DNA of 51,289 nucleotides from Moraxella sp. (GTDB lineage Bacteria; Pseudomonadota; Gammaproteobacteria; Pseudomonadales; Moraxellaceae). The position numbers and the translations under genes are program-made. Under the pieces are notes generated by a model. It did not search any database, was not told the origin of the DNA, and saw nothing but the letters and a program-made list of their open reading frames with translations. The stretch is from NCBI GenBank assembly GCA_030528385.1, contig JAUMYZ010000015.1:1-51289 (forward strand), in the 5' to 3' direction. Position 1 is the first letter of the stretch; every line of letters starts with the position of its first letter. Shown piece after piece: positions 18,629 through 28,591 of the stretch.

Positions 18629-18757
18629 GTTTTTGTGCTTTTTCATCAATTTGTTTGATTAAAAAAACCAAAGAATAATTGCTGGGGCAGGATAGCAGAT
18701 GAAAATTTTGTTTATTTGCATTAAAATGAAAATAACAGCCTAAAAAAGATACAAGCC

Positions 18758-19456
18758 ATGCAAAGAAAAGCAATTATTATTGGAGCAACAGGACGTGTGG
18801 GGCAGGCGCTGGTACAAGAGCTAAGCTCGCTGTATGAAACTGTGATTGTCATTGCGCGTACGCCACCAAAACTGATGAGTAAAAACATGCAATTTTATGC
18901 GTTGGTGGACTTTGAAAACCTACAAAGCACCTTATCCGCCATCGTGCTTGATGACAAAACGGACGCTTTTTGTTGTTTGTGGGCACAAAGCACCAACAGT
19001 GAAATGCTGCAAAAGATACATTATAAATACCCCCAACAGTTTGCCCAGCTTTGTTATGACAAAGGCGTGCGTTCGCTGTTTTTGCTTTCTAAGGCGGGCG
19101 CTGATGTGCACGCCACCAACGCAGTGCTGCAAGCAAGGGGCAAACTGCACCAAACGCTTAGCGCCATGCCTTGGCAGCATTTATTGATATTTATGGTGGA
19201 TAAAGTGGCTTTGGCAAAGGAATTGTCGCTTAGGGGTTTGGGCAAAAGGGCGCTGTATTTTGCTTGGCAGTTGTTGCTTGCTGATAAGCCCTTAACGCCC
19301 ACACAAATTGGGGTGAGTATGGCGCTGCACGCTTTTTATATTCATTATCAAAAATATCAATCACCATCAGACAAGCCGCCCGACGCTCAGCGCGTTGAAT
19401 ACATCAGCCACAAGCAAATGCTTTTGATGACAGAAGTTTTGTCAGCTAAGCGGTAA
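18758..19456 (+). CDS. NAD(P)-binding oxidoreductase-like protein
   Basis: A 232-residue Rossmann-fold protein of the atypical short-chain dehydrogenase type (HTATIP2/NAD(P)H-binding group). The dinucleotide motif GATGRVGQ is at residues 8-15, preceded by the strand AIII. The segment CLWAQSTNSEM near 70 and SLFLLSKAGADVHATN near 107 correspond to the central strands. A complete catalytic Tyr-x3-Lys was not identified with confidence, so substrate and activity are unknown. The gene stands alone, divergent from the isc operon and 112 bp before gyrA. Confidence 0.7.
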   Translation: MQRKAIIIGATGRVGQALVQELSSLYETVIVIARTPPKLMSKNMQFYALVDFENLQSTLSAIVLDDKTDAFCCLWAQSTNSEMLQKIHYKYPQQFAQLCYDKGVRSLFLLSKAGADVHATNAVLQARGKLHQTLSAMPWQHLLIFMVDKVALAKELSLRGLGKRALYFAWQLLLADKPLTPTQIGVSMALHAFYIHYQKYQSPSDKPPDAQRVEYISHKQMLLMTEVLSAKR

Positions 19457-19524
19457 ATGATTGATATTTCAAGCAATTATAGGGTTATCGCCCCACAAAA
19501 AACTCACTAAAGCAGACAAATTTG

Positions 19525-19533
19525 TGTTATAAT
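19525..19533 (+). promoter_or_regulatory. Extended -10 promoter for gyrA
   Basis: TGTTATAAT at 19525-19533 is a perfect extended -10 (TGn plus TATAAT), 36 bp before the gyrA ATG. The -35 region is poor (around CACTAA at 19505-19510), which extended -10 promoters tolerate. Confidence 0.6.
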
Positions 19534-19568
19534 GTTGCCCTTTGTAAAAAAACACCTAAGGATTTTTT

Positions 19569-22253
19569 ATGACCGATAGTGTTACGCCTGTTGGCATTGT
19601 TGATGAGTTAAAGCAATCGTACCTTGATTATGCCATGAGCGTGATTGTTTCTCGTGCACTGCCCGATGTGCGCGATGGCTTAAAGCCAGTGCATCGGCGC
19701 GTGATGTATGCCATGCACGAGTTGTCCAACGATTATAACAAACCTTATAAAAAGTCTGCGCGTGTGGTTGGTGATGTGATTGGTAAATACCACCCACATG
19801 GTGATACGGCTGTGTATGATGCCATCGTGCGTTTGGCGCAGCCCTTTAGCATGCGTTATATGCTTGTTGATGGTCAAGGAAATTTTGGTTCGGTGGACGG
19901 CGACCCACCAGCGGCCATGCGCTATACTGAAGTGCGCATGCAAAAACTCACCCAACAAATGCTTGCCGACCTTGACAAAGACACGGTGGATTGGGAAGAC
20001 AACTACGATGGCTCTGAAAAAATGCCGTCGGTGCTGCCTGCGCGGGTGCCAAATTTGTTGGTCAATGGCTCAACGGGCATTGCGGTGGGCATGGCAACCA
20101 ACATGGCGCCACACAACTTAACCGAAGTCATCAATGCGTGTTTGGCTTATGTGGACAATCCTTTGATTGACGTTGATGGGTTGATTGCTCATATCAGTGG
20201 CCCTGATTTTCCGACAGGCGGTATTATTTATGGGCGCAGCGGTATCGTGGATGCTTATCGTACGGGTAAGGGGCGTCTGCACATTCGTGGGCGTTATGAG
20301 ATTGAAAACATGGAAGGCAACAGTAAAGACAGAGAGCGCATTGTTTTTACCCAAATCCCTTACCAAGTCAATAAAGCCAAATTGATTGAGCAAATCGCCC
20401 AGTTGGTCAATGACAAAAAAATAGAAGGCATCACAGGGGTGCGCGACGAGTCCGACAAAGAAGGCATGCGCATTGCCATTGACTTGCGCCGCGGCGAAAA
20501 CAGCGAAGTGGTGGTGAACAATTTGTTTAATCAAACCGCTTTGGAGTCCAGCTTTAGCATCAACATGGTGGCGCTTGATAATGGACAGCCGCGTTTGATG
20601 ACTTTACAAGATTTGATTGCAAGTTTTATCCGTCATCGCCAAGAAGTAGTAACGCGCCGCACCACCTTTGAATTAAACAAAGCCAAAGTGCGCGGACATT
20701 TATTAGAAGGCTTGAGCATTGCCCTTGCCAATATTGATGAAGTCATCACAACCATCAAGCAATCGGCCAACCGCAACCAAGCGCGCGACAATTTATTGGC
20801 ACGCATTTGGCGGTCAGGTGACGTGGTTGCCATGCTACAAGCGGCAGGCGCCAGTTCGGTGCGTCCTGACATCATTGATGGTGAAGATTTGAACGCGCCG
20901 TTTGGATTGATTGAAAATGATACGGCTTATCGCCTATCACCGCAGCAGGTTGGGGCGATTTTGGACATGCAGCTGCACCGCCTGACGGGTCTTGAACAGG
21001 ACAAACTGTCTGCAGAATATCAAGAAATCTTAAGAGAGATTGCCCACTTGATGTTGATTTTGTCGGATTTTGGGCGCTTGATGGCGGTCATTCGTGATGA
21101 GCTTATCCAAATCCGCGACAATTTTGGCGATGAGCGCAAAACCGACATTATAGACGCGCGCCATGATTTTAACCGCGAAGATTTAATCCCTGAACAAACC
21201 GTGGTACTGACCGTTTCGCGCACAGGTTATGCCAAGACCCAGCCCATTGGTGATTATCAAGCCCAAAAACGTGGTGGCAAGGGTCGCTCGGCAACCAGTA
21301 TGAAAGAAGATGACGTGATTGAGCATTTGCTGGTTACCAGCACCCACGCAACGATTTTGTGCTTTACCAATACAGGGCGGGTGTTTGGTTTGCGTGGTTT
21401 TGAAGTGCCGCTGGCGTCTCGCGGCTCAAAGGGGCGTCCATTGGTGAACTTAATCAACCTAGAAAGCGACGAAACCGTTACTGCCATTTTGCCTGTGGAC
21501 AGCCTAAAAGACGACGATAAATTTGTCTTTTTTGCCACCGCCAGCGGTACGGTCAAGCGGGTGGCGCTGTCGGCTTTTGCCAATTTGCGTGCGATGGGCT
21601 TAAAGGCGATTAATCTTGCAGAAGGCGACAGTCTCATCGGCGTGGCTTTGACCGATGGCAACCAAGAAATCATGCTCTTTAGCAACGAAGGCAAGGCCAT
21701 TCGCTTCAAAGAAGGCGTGGTACGCGTGATGGGGCGTGCGTCTGCAGGCGTGCGCGGCATGAAAGTGAGTTTGCTTGCCAACTTGGGCTTTGATGACGAC
21801 GATGTCCAAAACGATGGCGATGACGGTGATGAGAGTGCCTTTGCGGTCAGCCGCGTGGTGTCGCTATTGACCGCAGAGCCCGACAGCCCACACCAAGTGT
21901 TGTGTGCTTGCGAAAACGGCTATGGCAAACGCACGCCGATTGCCGATTTTACCCTAAGAGAAAATCGCGGCTCACAAGGCAATATCGCCATCAAAACTTC
22001 AGAGCGCAACGGTCAGTTGGTCAAAGCGGTTTTGGTAACTGGCGATGAAGACGTGATTTTGATTTCTGATAAGGGCACGTTGGTGCGCACGCCTGTTGCT
22101 GACATCATGACCGCAGGACGCAATGCCCAAGGGGTCAAACTCATTCGTATTGCTGACGAAGAGACGTTGGTGGGGATTGCTTGTGTGGAGCACGAAGAAG
22201 CAGAAGAAGACGCGCAGCCAGAGCAATCGGCTGCCCAAGACAACAACGATTAG
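19569..22253 (+). CDS. gyrA: DNA gyrase subunit A
   Basis: GyrA is the DNA-cleaving subunit of gyrase, which introduces negative supercoils. The 894-residue protein has the catalytic Tyr119 in RYTEVRM, the quinolone-determining region [13 protein letters not shown] with Thr80 and Asp84 (equivalent to E. coli Ser83 and Asp87), and the GyrA box QKRGGKG near residue 565 that is required for DNA wrapping. The C-terminal beta-pinwheel follows, ending in a Glu/Asp-rich tail. Thr at position 80 is, to my knowledge, the normal residue in Moraxella. AAGGA precedes the ATG by seven bases. The gene converges with dnaG, 13 bp apart. Confidence 0.98.
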   Translation: MTDSVTPVGIVDELKQSYLDYAMSVIVSRALPDVRDGLKPVHRRVMYAMHELSNDYNKPYKKSARVVGDVIGKYHPHGDTAVYDAIVRLAQPFSMRYMLVDGQGNFGSVDGDPPAAMRYTEVRMQKLTQQMLADLDKDTVDWEDNYDGSEKMPSVLPARVPNLLVNGSTGIAVGMATNMAPHNLTEVINACLAYVDNPLIDVDGLIAHISGPDFPTGGIIYGRSGIVDAYRTGKGRLHIRGRYEIENMEGNSKDRERIVFTQIPYQVNKAKLIEQIAQLVNDKKIEGITGVRDESDKEGMRIAIDLRRGENSEVVVNNLFNQTALESSFSINMVALDNGQPRLMTLQDLIASFIRHRQEVVTRRTTFELNKAKVRGHLLEGLSIALANIDEVITTIKQSANRNQARDNLLARIWRSGDVVAMLQAAGASSVRPDIIDGEDLNAPFGLIENDTAYRLSPQQVGAILDMQLHRLTGLEQDKLSAEYQEILREIAHLMLILSDFGRLMAVIRDELIQIRDNFGDERKTDIIDARHDFNREDLIPEQTVVLTVSRTGYAKTQPIGDYQAQKRGGKGRSATSMKEDDVIEHLLVTSTHATILCFTNTGRVFGLRGFEVPLASRGSKGRPLVNLINLESDETVTAILPVDSLKDDDKFVFFATASGTVKRVALSAFANLRAMGLKAINLAEGDSLIGVALTDGNQEIMLFSNEGKAIRFKEGVVRVMGRASAGVRGMKVSLLANLGFDDDDVQNDGDDGDESAFAVSRVVSLLTAEPDSPHQVLCACENGYGKRTPIADFTLRENRGSQGNIAIKTSERNGQLVKAVLVTGDEDVILISDKGTLVRTPVADIMTAGRNAQGVKLIRIADEETLVGIACVEHEEAEEDAQPEQSAAQDNND

Positions 22254-22266
22254 TCGCTTTTGTTGT

Positions 22267-24225
22267 TTATTTGCCGCGTTCTAGCAGTGTTGCCACGCTG
22301 TTTTTGGTGTGGGTACTGTCCCAGTACACCAGCGCTTGTAAGCGGCGTTTGTAAATTTCTGATATGATGAGATTGTCGCTGTTTTTGTGTTGTTTTTTGA
22401 AGTGATTTTGCAAAATTTGACACAACAATTCATGAAACAGCAGTCGCACATCGCCCAATGTGTGCTGCTGCGTCTGATAAAAAAACTCCTGCCATTCTTT
22501 GCTTAAGTTGTTCTGTAATGCGGTGGGCAGACTTGCCAGCAACAAATGCGCCCGCTCATTGATGGCGCTGATGCTTTGGTTTTGGGTGTCAAAATCAATC
22601 ACGCCTTGTTGTGCTTGGGTCAAAATGGTTTGGATGGTGGTTACCAGCTCAGCAAGCATGGCGTTATCTAAGGTGTGCCAAGTGGGCAAAGCGGGCGCAT
22701 CAATGCCCAGTTTTTCCAGTCTGTCCATGTAGGGTTGATGGCTTTGGTGGACGTTGGCGCTGTTTAAGATGTTATTTAGGGGGTCGTCTTGTAGGAGTTG
22801 CGGTGCGTACAACAGACACAAACAAAGCTGGGTGTTGCCATCGATGTTGCCTTGGTAGTTGATGAGTTTGCTGGATTTGTTGGTTTTTTTGCCGCTAAGT
22901 TTTTGATAAATATCGTTATTTAGCCACCATTTAAAACTAGAGCCCTTGGGGAGCTTTTGGGTGAGCTCTTTGAGTGTTGCCATCGCTGCGGCTTTGTTTT
23001 CAGGTTGGCTTAGGTCATAATTTTGTTCCAAAGTGGCAAAAATATAATCCGACGTGCTAAGCGCCCCTGCAATGGCGGCTTGCATGGCGTGGACGCCATG
23101 GGCTTTGATGTAGGTGTCGGGGTCATGATTGTTGGGCAAAGTCAAAAACTTAAGCTGCTTGCCATCGGGCAAAACGGGCGCGGCAACTTCTAAGGCTCGC
23201 CAAGCCGCTCTTTGTCCTGCTCCATCACCATCAAAGCACAAGGTGAGCGTGTCATTGTACTTTAAAAGACTGGCAATTTGTCTTTCGTTGGCGGCCGTTC
23301 CCATCGGCGCAACTGCTCCATAAATCCCCGCTTGGTGCAGAGCAATCACGTCCATATAACCTTCTACCAGCAAGTAACTGCTGGCTTTGGCTTGACGGGC
23401 TTCATGCAGCCCATACAAAACGTGCTGTTTGCTAAACACAGGCGATTCTGATGAGTTGATGTATTTGGGCAGTTCATCGCCCAGCGCTCGCCCTGCAAAG
23501 CCAATCACACGCCCTTGTCGGTCTTTGATGGGAAAGATGACGCGGTCTCGCAACAAATCAAAGTTGCGCCCCTTTTGGGAAGTGCGTATCAGTCCAAGAA
23601 TTTTTAGACCGTCAATGTCATTGCCAAAGGCTTGTTCTAGGTGCTGCCAGCCTGCAGGCGCATAGCCCAGATTAAAATTGGCGATGGTGGCTTGGGTCAA
23701 TCCCCGCGACAAAAAGTATTGTTTGGCAGCAGGTGTTTTGTGTAGCATGTTCTCATAATAGCGACAAAGCTGCTCCAAGAGCTGATAAAGATTGCCTTGC
23801 TGGGTGTTTGGCTGTGTGGTTGGTTGGGCGGCAACGACAGTTGTGTTGGCAGTTTTAAGGGGTGGCGGGGCATTGGGCGCTGGCGTGGGCGACAGAGTTT
23901 TTTGGTAAAAGACCTTTTGGTTGGTGTCATCGTCTTTGGGCAGGTCAATGCCTGTTTGTTCGGACAAAAATTCGGCGGCTTCTATAAAGCTCATGCGTTC
24001 AAATTCACGCAAAAACGTGATGGGATTGCCGCGCACGCCACAACCAAAACAATAATACAAATTGGTTTGTGGATTGACATAAAAAGACGGTGTTTTTTCG
24101 CCATGAAAAGGGCAACACCCCTTAAATTCGCGTCCTGCAGGTTTTAAGGTGGTGTGTTTGCGTATCATTGCCACCAAATCGGCTTGGCTATTTAGTCGTT
24201 CCAAAATGGTGTCAGGGATACGCAT
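22267..24225 (-). CDS. dnaG: DNA primase
   Basis: DnaG makes the RNA primers for replication. The 652-residue protein has the N-terminal zinc finger (Cys38, His41, Cys59, Cys62; CCPFHGEKTPSF...YYCFGCG), the RNA polymerase core with LVEGYMDVIAL (Toprim Glu) and LCFDGDGAGQRAA (Toprim Asp), and a helical C-terminal DnaB-binding domain. Between residues 105 and 145 there is a Pro/Thr/Gln-rich linker longer than in E. coli. It follows bamD after 12 bp with no clear SD, so it is probably coupled to bamD. The rpsU-dnaG-rpoD arrangement of E. coli is not kept. Confidence 0.97.
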   Translation of the reverse strand: MRIPDTILERLNSQADLVAMIRKHTTLKPAGREFKGCCPFHGEKTPSFYVNPQTNLYYCFGCGVRGNPITFLREFERMSFIEAAEFLSEQTGIDLPKDDDTNQKVFYQKTLSPTPAPNAPPPLKTANTTVVAAQPTTQPNTQQGNLYQLLEQLCRYYENMLHKTPAAKQYFLSRGLTQATIANFNLGYAPAGWQHLEQAFGNDIDGLKILGLIRTSQKGRNFDLLRDRVIFPIKDRQGRVIGFAGRALGDELPKYINSSESPVFSKQHVLYGLHEARQAKASSYLLVEGYMDVIALHQAGIYGAVAPMGTAANERQIASLLKYNDTLTLCFDGDGAGQRAAWRALEVAAPVLPDGKQLKFLTLPNNHDPDTYIKAHGVHAMQAAIAGALSTSDYIFATLEQNYDLSQPENKAAAMATLKELTQKLPKGSSFKWWLNNDIYQKLSGKKTNKSSKLINYQGNIDGNTQLCLCLLYAPQLLQDDPLNNILNSANVHQSHQPYMDRLEKLGIDAPALPTWHTLDNAMLAELVTTIQTILTQAQQGVIDFDTQNQSISAINERAHLLLASLPTALQNNLSKEWQEFFYQTQQHTLGDVRLLFHELLCQILQNHFKKQHKNSDNLIISEIYKRRLQALVYWDSTHTKNSVATLLERGK

Positions 24226-24237
24226 GCTTGAGATGGG

Positions 24238-25203
24238 TTATTGATTGGGCAGTTGTAATTGGGCGGCGTCTTTGATGACTTGGGTATAAGTGGCGCCATG
24301 ATAACTGCCGACATTGCCAGTATTGTCGGTGGCTTGAGCAAGTCTGCCAAAGCTAAGTTTGGATAAGGCCTTTTTGCCCAGTGAGCGCCCATCGCCGATT
24401 TTGACGTTGCCACTGCTGTCTAAGTACTGTGGATAGTTGATTTGTAACAATGTTTTGTATTGGTTGGCAGTCTCTTTTAGACCCAATTTTTCGTTGCTGT
24501 GAGCCAAAATCGCCATCGCTTCAGGCACACCCGTGGATTGGGGGTAATATTGAAACACCCATTTGGCGCGGTTGGCAGCGGCAACATAGGCTTTGCGTTT
24601 AATGTACCAACGTGCTGCCACCAGTTCATGTTCGGCAAAGTCGTTGTAGATGGCGGTCATGCGCTGTGCCGCGTCGGGCGCGTAGACGCTCTGGGGAAAC
24701 TGAGTGATGAGCGTGTTAAAATCGGCAAATGCCAAACGCAAATAAGCGGTGTCGCGTTGTGATTGGTCTAAGTTAAACAGCCGAGACGCTTTGGGTGCGC
24801 CCCCCATGTTGGTTACCCCTTGTACATACAAGGCATAGTCAATATGTTTGCTGGTTGGGTAAGAGCGGATAAACTCTGCGCTGCTGCTGGTTGCCGCTTC
24901 ATAATCTCCTGCTTGATGGTGGGCGTAGACCAAATCAAGCAAGGCTTGCTGGGCGTATGTGCCTGTGGGATAAAAAGTGCGAATGTTGTTTAGTGCACCG
25001 ATGGCTTCACGATAGCGCTCTTTTTGTAGGGCATTTTGGGCGTCTTGATAATAGTTGGCTTCACTCTTTTCGGCGCTAGCAATTACTGGGTTGTCTTTTT
25101 TGCCTGTGATGCTTTTTAGGGTGGAGCAACCCGTCAGCAATGTCAAACTTGCAGCAACTGTGATAAGCGTGGTTTTTATTGGGCGAGCCAAACGTACATT
25201 CAT
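24238..25203 (-). CDS. bamD: Outer membrane assembly lipoprotein BamD
   Basis: BamD is the essential periplasm-facing lipoprotein of the BAM complex that inserts outer membrane proteins. The 321-residue precursor has a signal peptide with the lipobox LLTGC (Cys26) and TPR-like repeats (EANYYQDAQNALQKERYREAI, QALLDLVYAHHQAGDYEAA). The family signature YALYVQG near residue 122 and the QRDTAYLRLAFADFNTLI segment are present. AGGA lies seven bases upstream of the ATG. It is the first gene before dnaG and diverges from rluD. Confidence 0.94.
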   Translation of the reverse strand: MNVRLARPIKTTLITVAASLTLLTGCSTLKSITGKKDNPVIASAEKSEANYYQDAQNALQKERYREAIGALNNIRTFYPTGTYAQQALLDLVYAHHQAGDYEAATSSSAEFIRSYPTSKHIDYALYVQGVTNMGGAPKASRLFNLDQSQRDTAYLRLAFADFNTLITQFPQSVYAPDAAQRMTAIYNDFAEHELVAARWYIKRKAYVAAANRAKWVFQYYPQSTGVPEAMAILAHSNEKLGLKETANQYKTLLQINYPQYLDSSGNVKIGDGRSLGKKALSKLSFGRLAQATDNTGNVGSYHGATYTQVIKDAAQLQLPNQ

Positions 25204-25404
25204 GACAAAATCCTAACTTATGATTCATCGTCAGCCAAATCTCTGACAAAATATTGGCTAGTTTACCATAAAACCCAAGAAAAAATCGCCAAATTTTGTG
25301 GATTTTGTCGGATTTGTTCGTTGTTGTTAATGAAAGGGATTTTGTGGGAATATGGACAAGTTGTGATAAAATGGTGGGTTATCAGCAGCAATAGAAGTAC
25401 TCAT

Positions 25405-26415
25405 ATGTGTGCGTGTGAACATGTTTTGTCCGATGTGTCGGTTTTTGATGTTTTAGATGAGTCAAGTGCCGATGTTTTTTTGCAACATCAAGTCAATAAA
25501 GACCAAATTGGCACACGTTTGGATAAACTTTGTACAGATGTTTTTGATGGTTTTTCACGGGCGCAGATACAAGGGTTTATTGATGATGGCAGTTTGGTGG
25601 TCAATGGCATGCCCCAAAAAAGCAAATACCGTGTCAAATCAGGCGATGTGCTGACTTTAACGGCACTGCCAGACAACCACAGCGAAGATTTGCCCGAAAA
25701 CATCGCACTTGATGTTGTTTATGAAGACGATGACGTGGTGGTGATAAACAAACCAGCAGGACTGGTGGTGCACCCTGGGGCGGGTAATCGCACAGGCACG
25801 CTGGTCAATGCTTTGCTTTATCGTTATCCAAATAACGCCCATTTGCCCAGAGCAGGACTGGTTCATCGTATTGATAAGGACACATCAGGGCTGCTGATTG
25901 TGGCTTGTACCAAATCCGCCCAGCTTGATTTGACTGAGCAATTAAAAAACAAATCGGTGTATCGTGAGTATGTGTGCATTGCCACAGGCGTGCCAAGTGA
26001 GATTTTGCGTCATGCCACCATTGATTTGCCGATTGCTCGCCATCGCATGCATCGCACCAAAATGGCGGTTGTGGGCGGCGGCAAACCTGCCATCACTCAC
26101 ATCACACACGCCAGCTTGCTTGGCACGCATTATAGTTTGCTTCATGTTTGCTTAGAAACAGGACGCACTCACCAAATCCGTGTGCATTTGTCCCATGTTG
26201 GTCATGCTTTGTTGGGCGATAAAGTTTATGGCAAAGCACCAAAATCAGGACTTGACAGCCACATTCGCCAAGCGGTGCTAGATTTTCCACGTCAAGCCTT
26301 GCACGCTCATAAATTGGGTTTTGTTCACCCCACCACGGGCAAATCGCTGACATTTAGTGCCAATTTGCCATCTGATATGGTGGAGATGATTGCGATATTG
26401 CAGGATAATTCTTAA
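25405..26415 (+). CDS. rluD: 23S rRNA pseudouridine synthase RluD
   Basis: RluD isomerises uridines in helix 69 of 23S rRNA. The 336-residue protein has an S4 domain (GTRLDKLCTDVFDGFSRAQIQGFIDDG, about residues 35-61) and the RluA-family catalytic motif GLVHRIDKDTSGLL with the catalytic Asp, then LETGRTHQIRVHL. I chose the ATG at 25405 with AGAAG about seven bases upstream; the frame is open to 25321 but that part overlaps the promoter region. TGATAAAAT at 25364-25372 is a possible extended -10. RluC or RluA specificity cannot be excluded, though adjacency to bamD and pgeF is the usual rluD context. Confidence 0.92.
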   Translation: MCACEHVLSDVSVFDVLDESSADVFLQHQVNKDQIGTRLDKLCTDVFDGFSRAQIQGFIDDGSLVVNGMPQKSKYRVKSGDVLTLTALPDNHSEDLPENIALDVVYEDDDVVVINKPAGLVVHPGAGNRTGTLVNALLYRYPNNAHLPRAGLVHRIDKDTSGLLIVACTKSAQLDLTEQLKNKSVYREYVCIATGVPSEILRHATIDLPIARHRMHRTKMAVVGGGKPAITHITHASLLGTHYSLLHVCLETGRTHQIRVHLSHVGHALLGDKVYGKAPKSGLDSHIRQAVLDFPRQALHAHKLGFVHPTTGKSLTFSANLPSDMVEMIAILQDNS

Positions 26416-26432
26416 ATCAATTGGAAAATCAA

Positions 26433-27230
26433 ATGTTTCATATTTTATATCAAGACAGCCATAGGCTGATTGTTCAAACCCATGCAGGCGATTTTGACAA
26501 ATGGGGCGATGATTTATATGGAGAGTTTAATGTCGCTTTGCATGTTTTGGATAATAACGAGCGTGTGTTAAGCAATCGTTTGGCTTTATTGGAAAATTTA
26601 AATAAGCTAAATACCAGTCAGCCAATCCAAGAAATCCATTGGTTAAACCAAATCCACGGCGATAACGTGGTGCCTATTGACAAACATCAAATGTCGCCCC
26701 CAAATGCCGATGCGCTCATCACAGACAAATGTGGTGTTGGTTTGTCCATCATGACAGCAGATTGTGTGCCGATTGCTTTGTTTAATGATGGCGCAAGAAC
26801 TCACCAATCACAAATCGCCTGTATTCATGCAGGTTGGCAGGGGCTGACAAAAGGCGTTATCAAAAATACCGTCAGCCAGTTTGAGACTAAACCCATCAAA
26901 GCGGTGATTGGGGCGTGTATCAGTCAGGCAAATTATGAGACAGACAACACTTTGGCAAATACCATTGTTCAAAGCGTGATTGATAACTCCTTGGTGGACT
27001 TGTTTTTTGATGAGCTGTACCAACAGATTGTCATGGATAAATCAGATGGTAAATGCCTGATGGACATTGTTAAGCTGACCAAATTACAACTGGCTCATTT
27101 AGACATTGAGCTGATAAATCATGATGTGCCATGCAGTTATGATGTGCCAAATTTATATTCTTACCGACAACAAACCCATGCCAAAAAGTCCGCCACAGGG
27201 CGTATGGCGATGATGATTGCTCAATTTTAA
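26433..27230 (+). CDS. pgeF: Peptidoglycan editing factor PgeF (YfiH/DUF152)
   Basis: PgeF-type multicopper-oxidase-like proteins remove misincorporated serine-containing muropeptide precursors in E. coli and are also annotated as polyphenol oxidases. The 265-residue protein keeps the metal-site residues: His in LNQIHGDNVV, Cys in MTADCVPIAL and His in IHAGWQGL. GGAA lies six bases before the ATG at 26433; a TTG four codons earlier is less likely. It follows rluD by 17 bp, the standard bamD/rluD/pgeF neighbourhood. Confidence 0.92.
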   Translation: MFHILYQDSHRLIVQTHAGDFDKWGDDLYGEFNVALHVLDNNERVLSNRLALLENLNKLNTSQPIQEIHWLNQIHGDNVVPIDKHQMSPPNADALITDKCGVGLSIMTADCVPIALFNDGARTHQSQIACIHAGWQGLTKGVIKNTVSQFETKPIKAVIGACISQANYETDNTLANTIVQSVIDNSLVDLFFDELYQQIVMDKSDGKCLMDIVKLTKLQLAHLDIELINHDVPCSYDVPNLYSYRQQTHAKKSATGRMAMMIAQF

Positions 27231-27240
27231 TCCCATCTGA

Positions 27241-28164
27241 ATGATAGTTCGTGAAAAATCCAACAGTCTGGCTTTGTTATTTATGTGGCGTGGGACGATA
27301 TTGCCCAAAGTGTTGCCCATGACCGTCATGTTGATGTGTGTGTCCATGATAGCGTGGGGATTGTCGTATTATCAAGTTTATACTGTCAAGAGCGTGCCTG
27401 TGATTGGCTTTACGGTGCTGGGTGTGGTGCTGTCGGTATTTTTAAGTTTTAGAAATAGTGCCTGTTATGACAGATGGTGGGAAGGGCGTAAATTGTGGGG
27501 TGCGTTGGTGGCGAACACTCGCCATTTGACCAGAGACAGCCATTTTTTGAGCAAAGACGACCGCCAAGCGATATTGGTGGACATGCTGATTTTTGTGAAT
27601 TTATTAAAAGACAGATTGCGACATCAACAACTGTCTGCCGATAATTTTGCCCAATATTTAAATCTTTGTGAAAAACAAAAAGACGACCTAAACACGCTCA
27701 TCAGCACTCACATCAATGCTCCACAAGTGATGTTAGAGCGTATGCAAATTCGCCTGATGAATGCCGTCAAAACAGGACAAATCAGCGACATGATTTATGT
27801 GAGCATACAACGTCATGTGGTGGAGATGGGCAGCATTCAAGCAGGGTGCGACCGCATTCATAGCACGCCTGTGCCTTTGCCGTATTCGGTATTGCTACAT
27901 CGGGCGGTGTTTTGTTTTTGTTGGCTGTTGCCTTTTGGGGTGGGTGGCGTGCTTGGGCTGTGGACGCCGCTTTTGGTGGGGCTGGTGGCTTATTTGTTTT
28001 TGGGGCTTGATGAGCTGTCCAAAGAACTAGAAGAGCCATTTGGTGTGGCACAAAACGATTTGCCCTTAGATGCCATGACACGGCTGATGGAGCGTGAAAC
28101 CTTGGCGTTATTGGGGTGTCAGCTACCGCCCGTCATCGCACCACGTCATTATTATTTGTCATAA
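27241..28164 (+). CDS. Bestrophin-family (YneE) membrane channel protein
   Basis: A 307-residue inner-membrane protein of the bestrophin/UPF0187 family, which forms pentameric anion or cation channels. Visible features are the N-terminal MWRGTILPKVLP, helix 1, the conserved RNSACYDRWWEGRKLWGALVAN segment after helix 2 (about residues 77-98), a cytosolic helical middle, and two further helices ending GLWTPLLVGLVAYLFLGLDELSKELEEPFG. The C-terminal ELEEPFG motif is a family hallmark. It starts 10 bp after pgeF, so it is probably cotranscribed, though its SD is weak. Ion selectivity is unknown. Confidence 0.87.
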   Translation: MIVREKSNSLALLFMWRGTILPKVLPMTVMLMCVSMIAWGLSYYQVYTVKSVPVIGFTVLGVVLSVFLSFRNSACYDRWWEGRKLWGALVANTRHLTRDSHFLSKDDRQAILVDMLIFVNLLKDRLRHQQLSADNFAQYLNLCEKQKDDLNTLISTHINAPQVMLERMQIRLMNAVKTGQISDMIYVSIQRHVVEMGSIQAGCDRIHSTPVPLPYSVLLHRAVFCFCWLLPFGVGGVLGLWTPLLVGLVAYLFLGLDELSKELEEPFGVAQNDLPLDAMTRLMERETLALLGCQLPPVIAPRHYYLS

Positions 28165-28167
28165 TTG

Positions 28168-28176
28168 TGCTATAAT
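28168..28176 (+). promoter_or_regulatory. Extended -10 promoter for DUF1315 gene
   Basis: TGCTATAAT at 28168-28176 is a perfect extended -10 directly after the bestrophin gene, with a weak -35 (ATTATT at 28148-28153, spacer 17). It would give a leader of about 95 nt before the DUF1315 gene. Confidence 0.5.
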
Positions 28177-28276
28177 TGGGGTCTATTGAGCGTTTATCGT
28201 TGTCGTAAAAAACAATTTGCAAAATAAAAATGTGTTATCAATGCTTAACATGCCCCATTTTAATTTGGAGTAATTT

Positions 28277-28567
28277 ATGAACAAACAAGACATTTTAAAC
28301 AGCCTAAGCCCCGAGATTGTCGCCAAATTTCGCACCGCCATTGAGATTGGCAAATGGGATAATGGCGTGCGTTTGACCGATGAGCAACGCCAAACCTGTA
28401 TGCAGGCGGTGATGGTGTGGGAGCATGAGTATTTGCCTGTACATGAGCGTACAGGGTACATTGAAAAGCCCAAAGACGATAAAGGCAACACTGTCGGCGA
28501 TGACTGTGATGTGGAGCATGAACATCATTATCCCAATATTGAACAGCCTGTTAAGTTTAAGGCATGA
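28277..28567 (+). CDS. DUF1315 (YeaC-like) protein
   Basis: A 96-residue soluble acidic protein. The N-terminus aligns with E. coli YeaC: SPEIVAKFRTAIEIGKWDNGVRLTDEQRQTC followed by a VMVWE motif. Function of the family is unknown. GGAG lies about eight bases before the ATG. It appears to be a single-gene unit with its own extended -10 promoter. The C-terminal 35 residues are rich in His, Asp and Glu. Confidence 0.82.
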   Translation: MNKQDILNSLSPEIVAKFRTAIEIGKWDNGVRLTDEQRQTCMQAVMVWEHEYLPVHERTGYIEKPKDDKGNTVGDDCDVEHEHHYPNIEQPVKFKA

Positions 28568-28591
28568 TAGAAAATATGGGTTAAATCTTGG

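Noticed and set aside
25321-25404. N-terminal extension of RluD by 28 residues
   Set aside because: The added residues lie over a promoter-like region and do not fit the family; the ATG at 25405 has a plausible SD.
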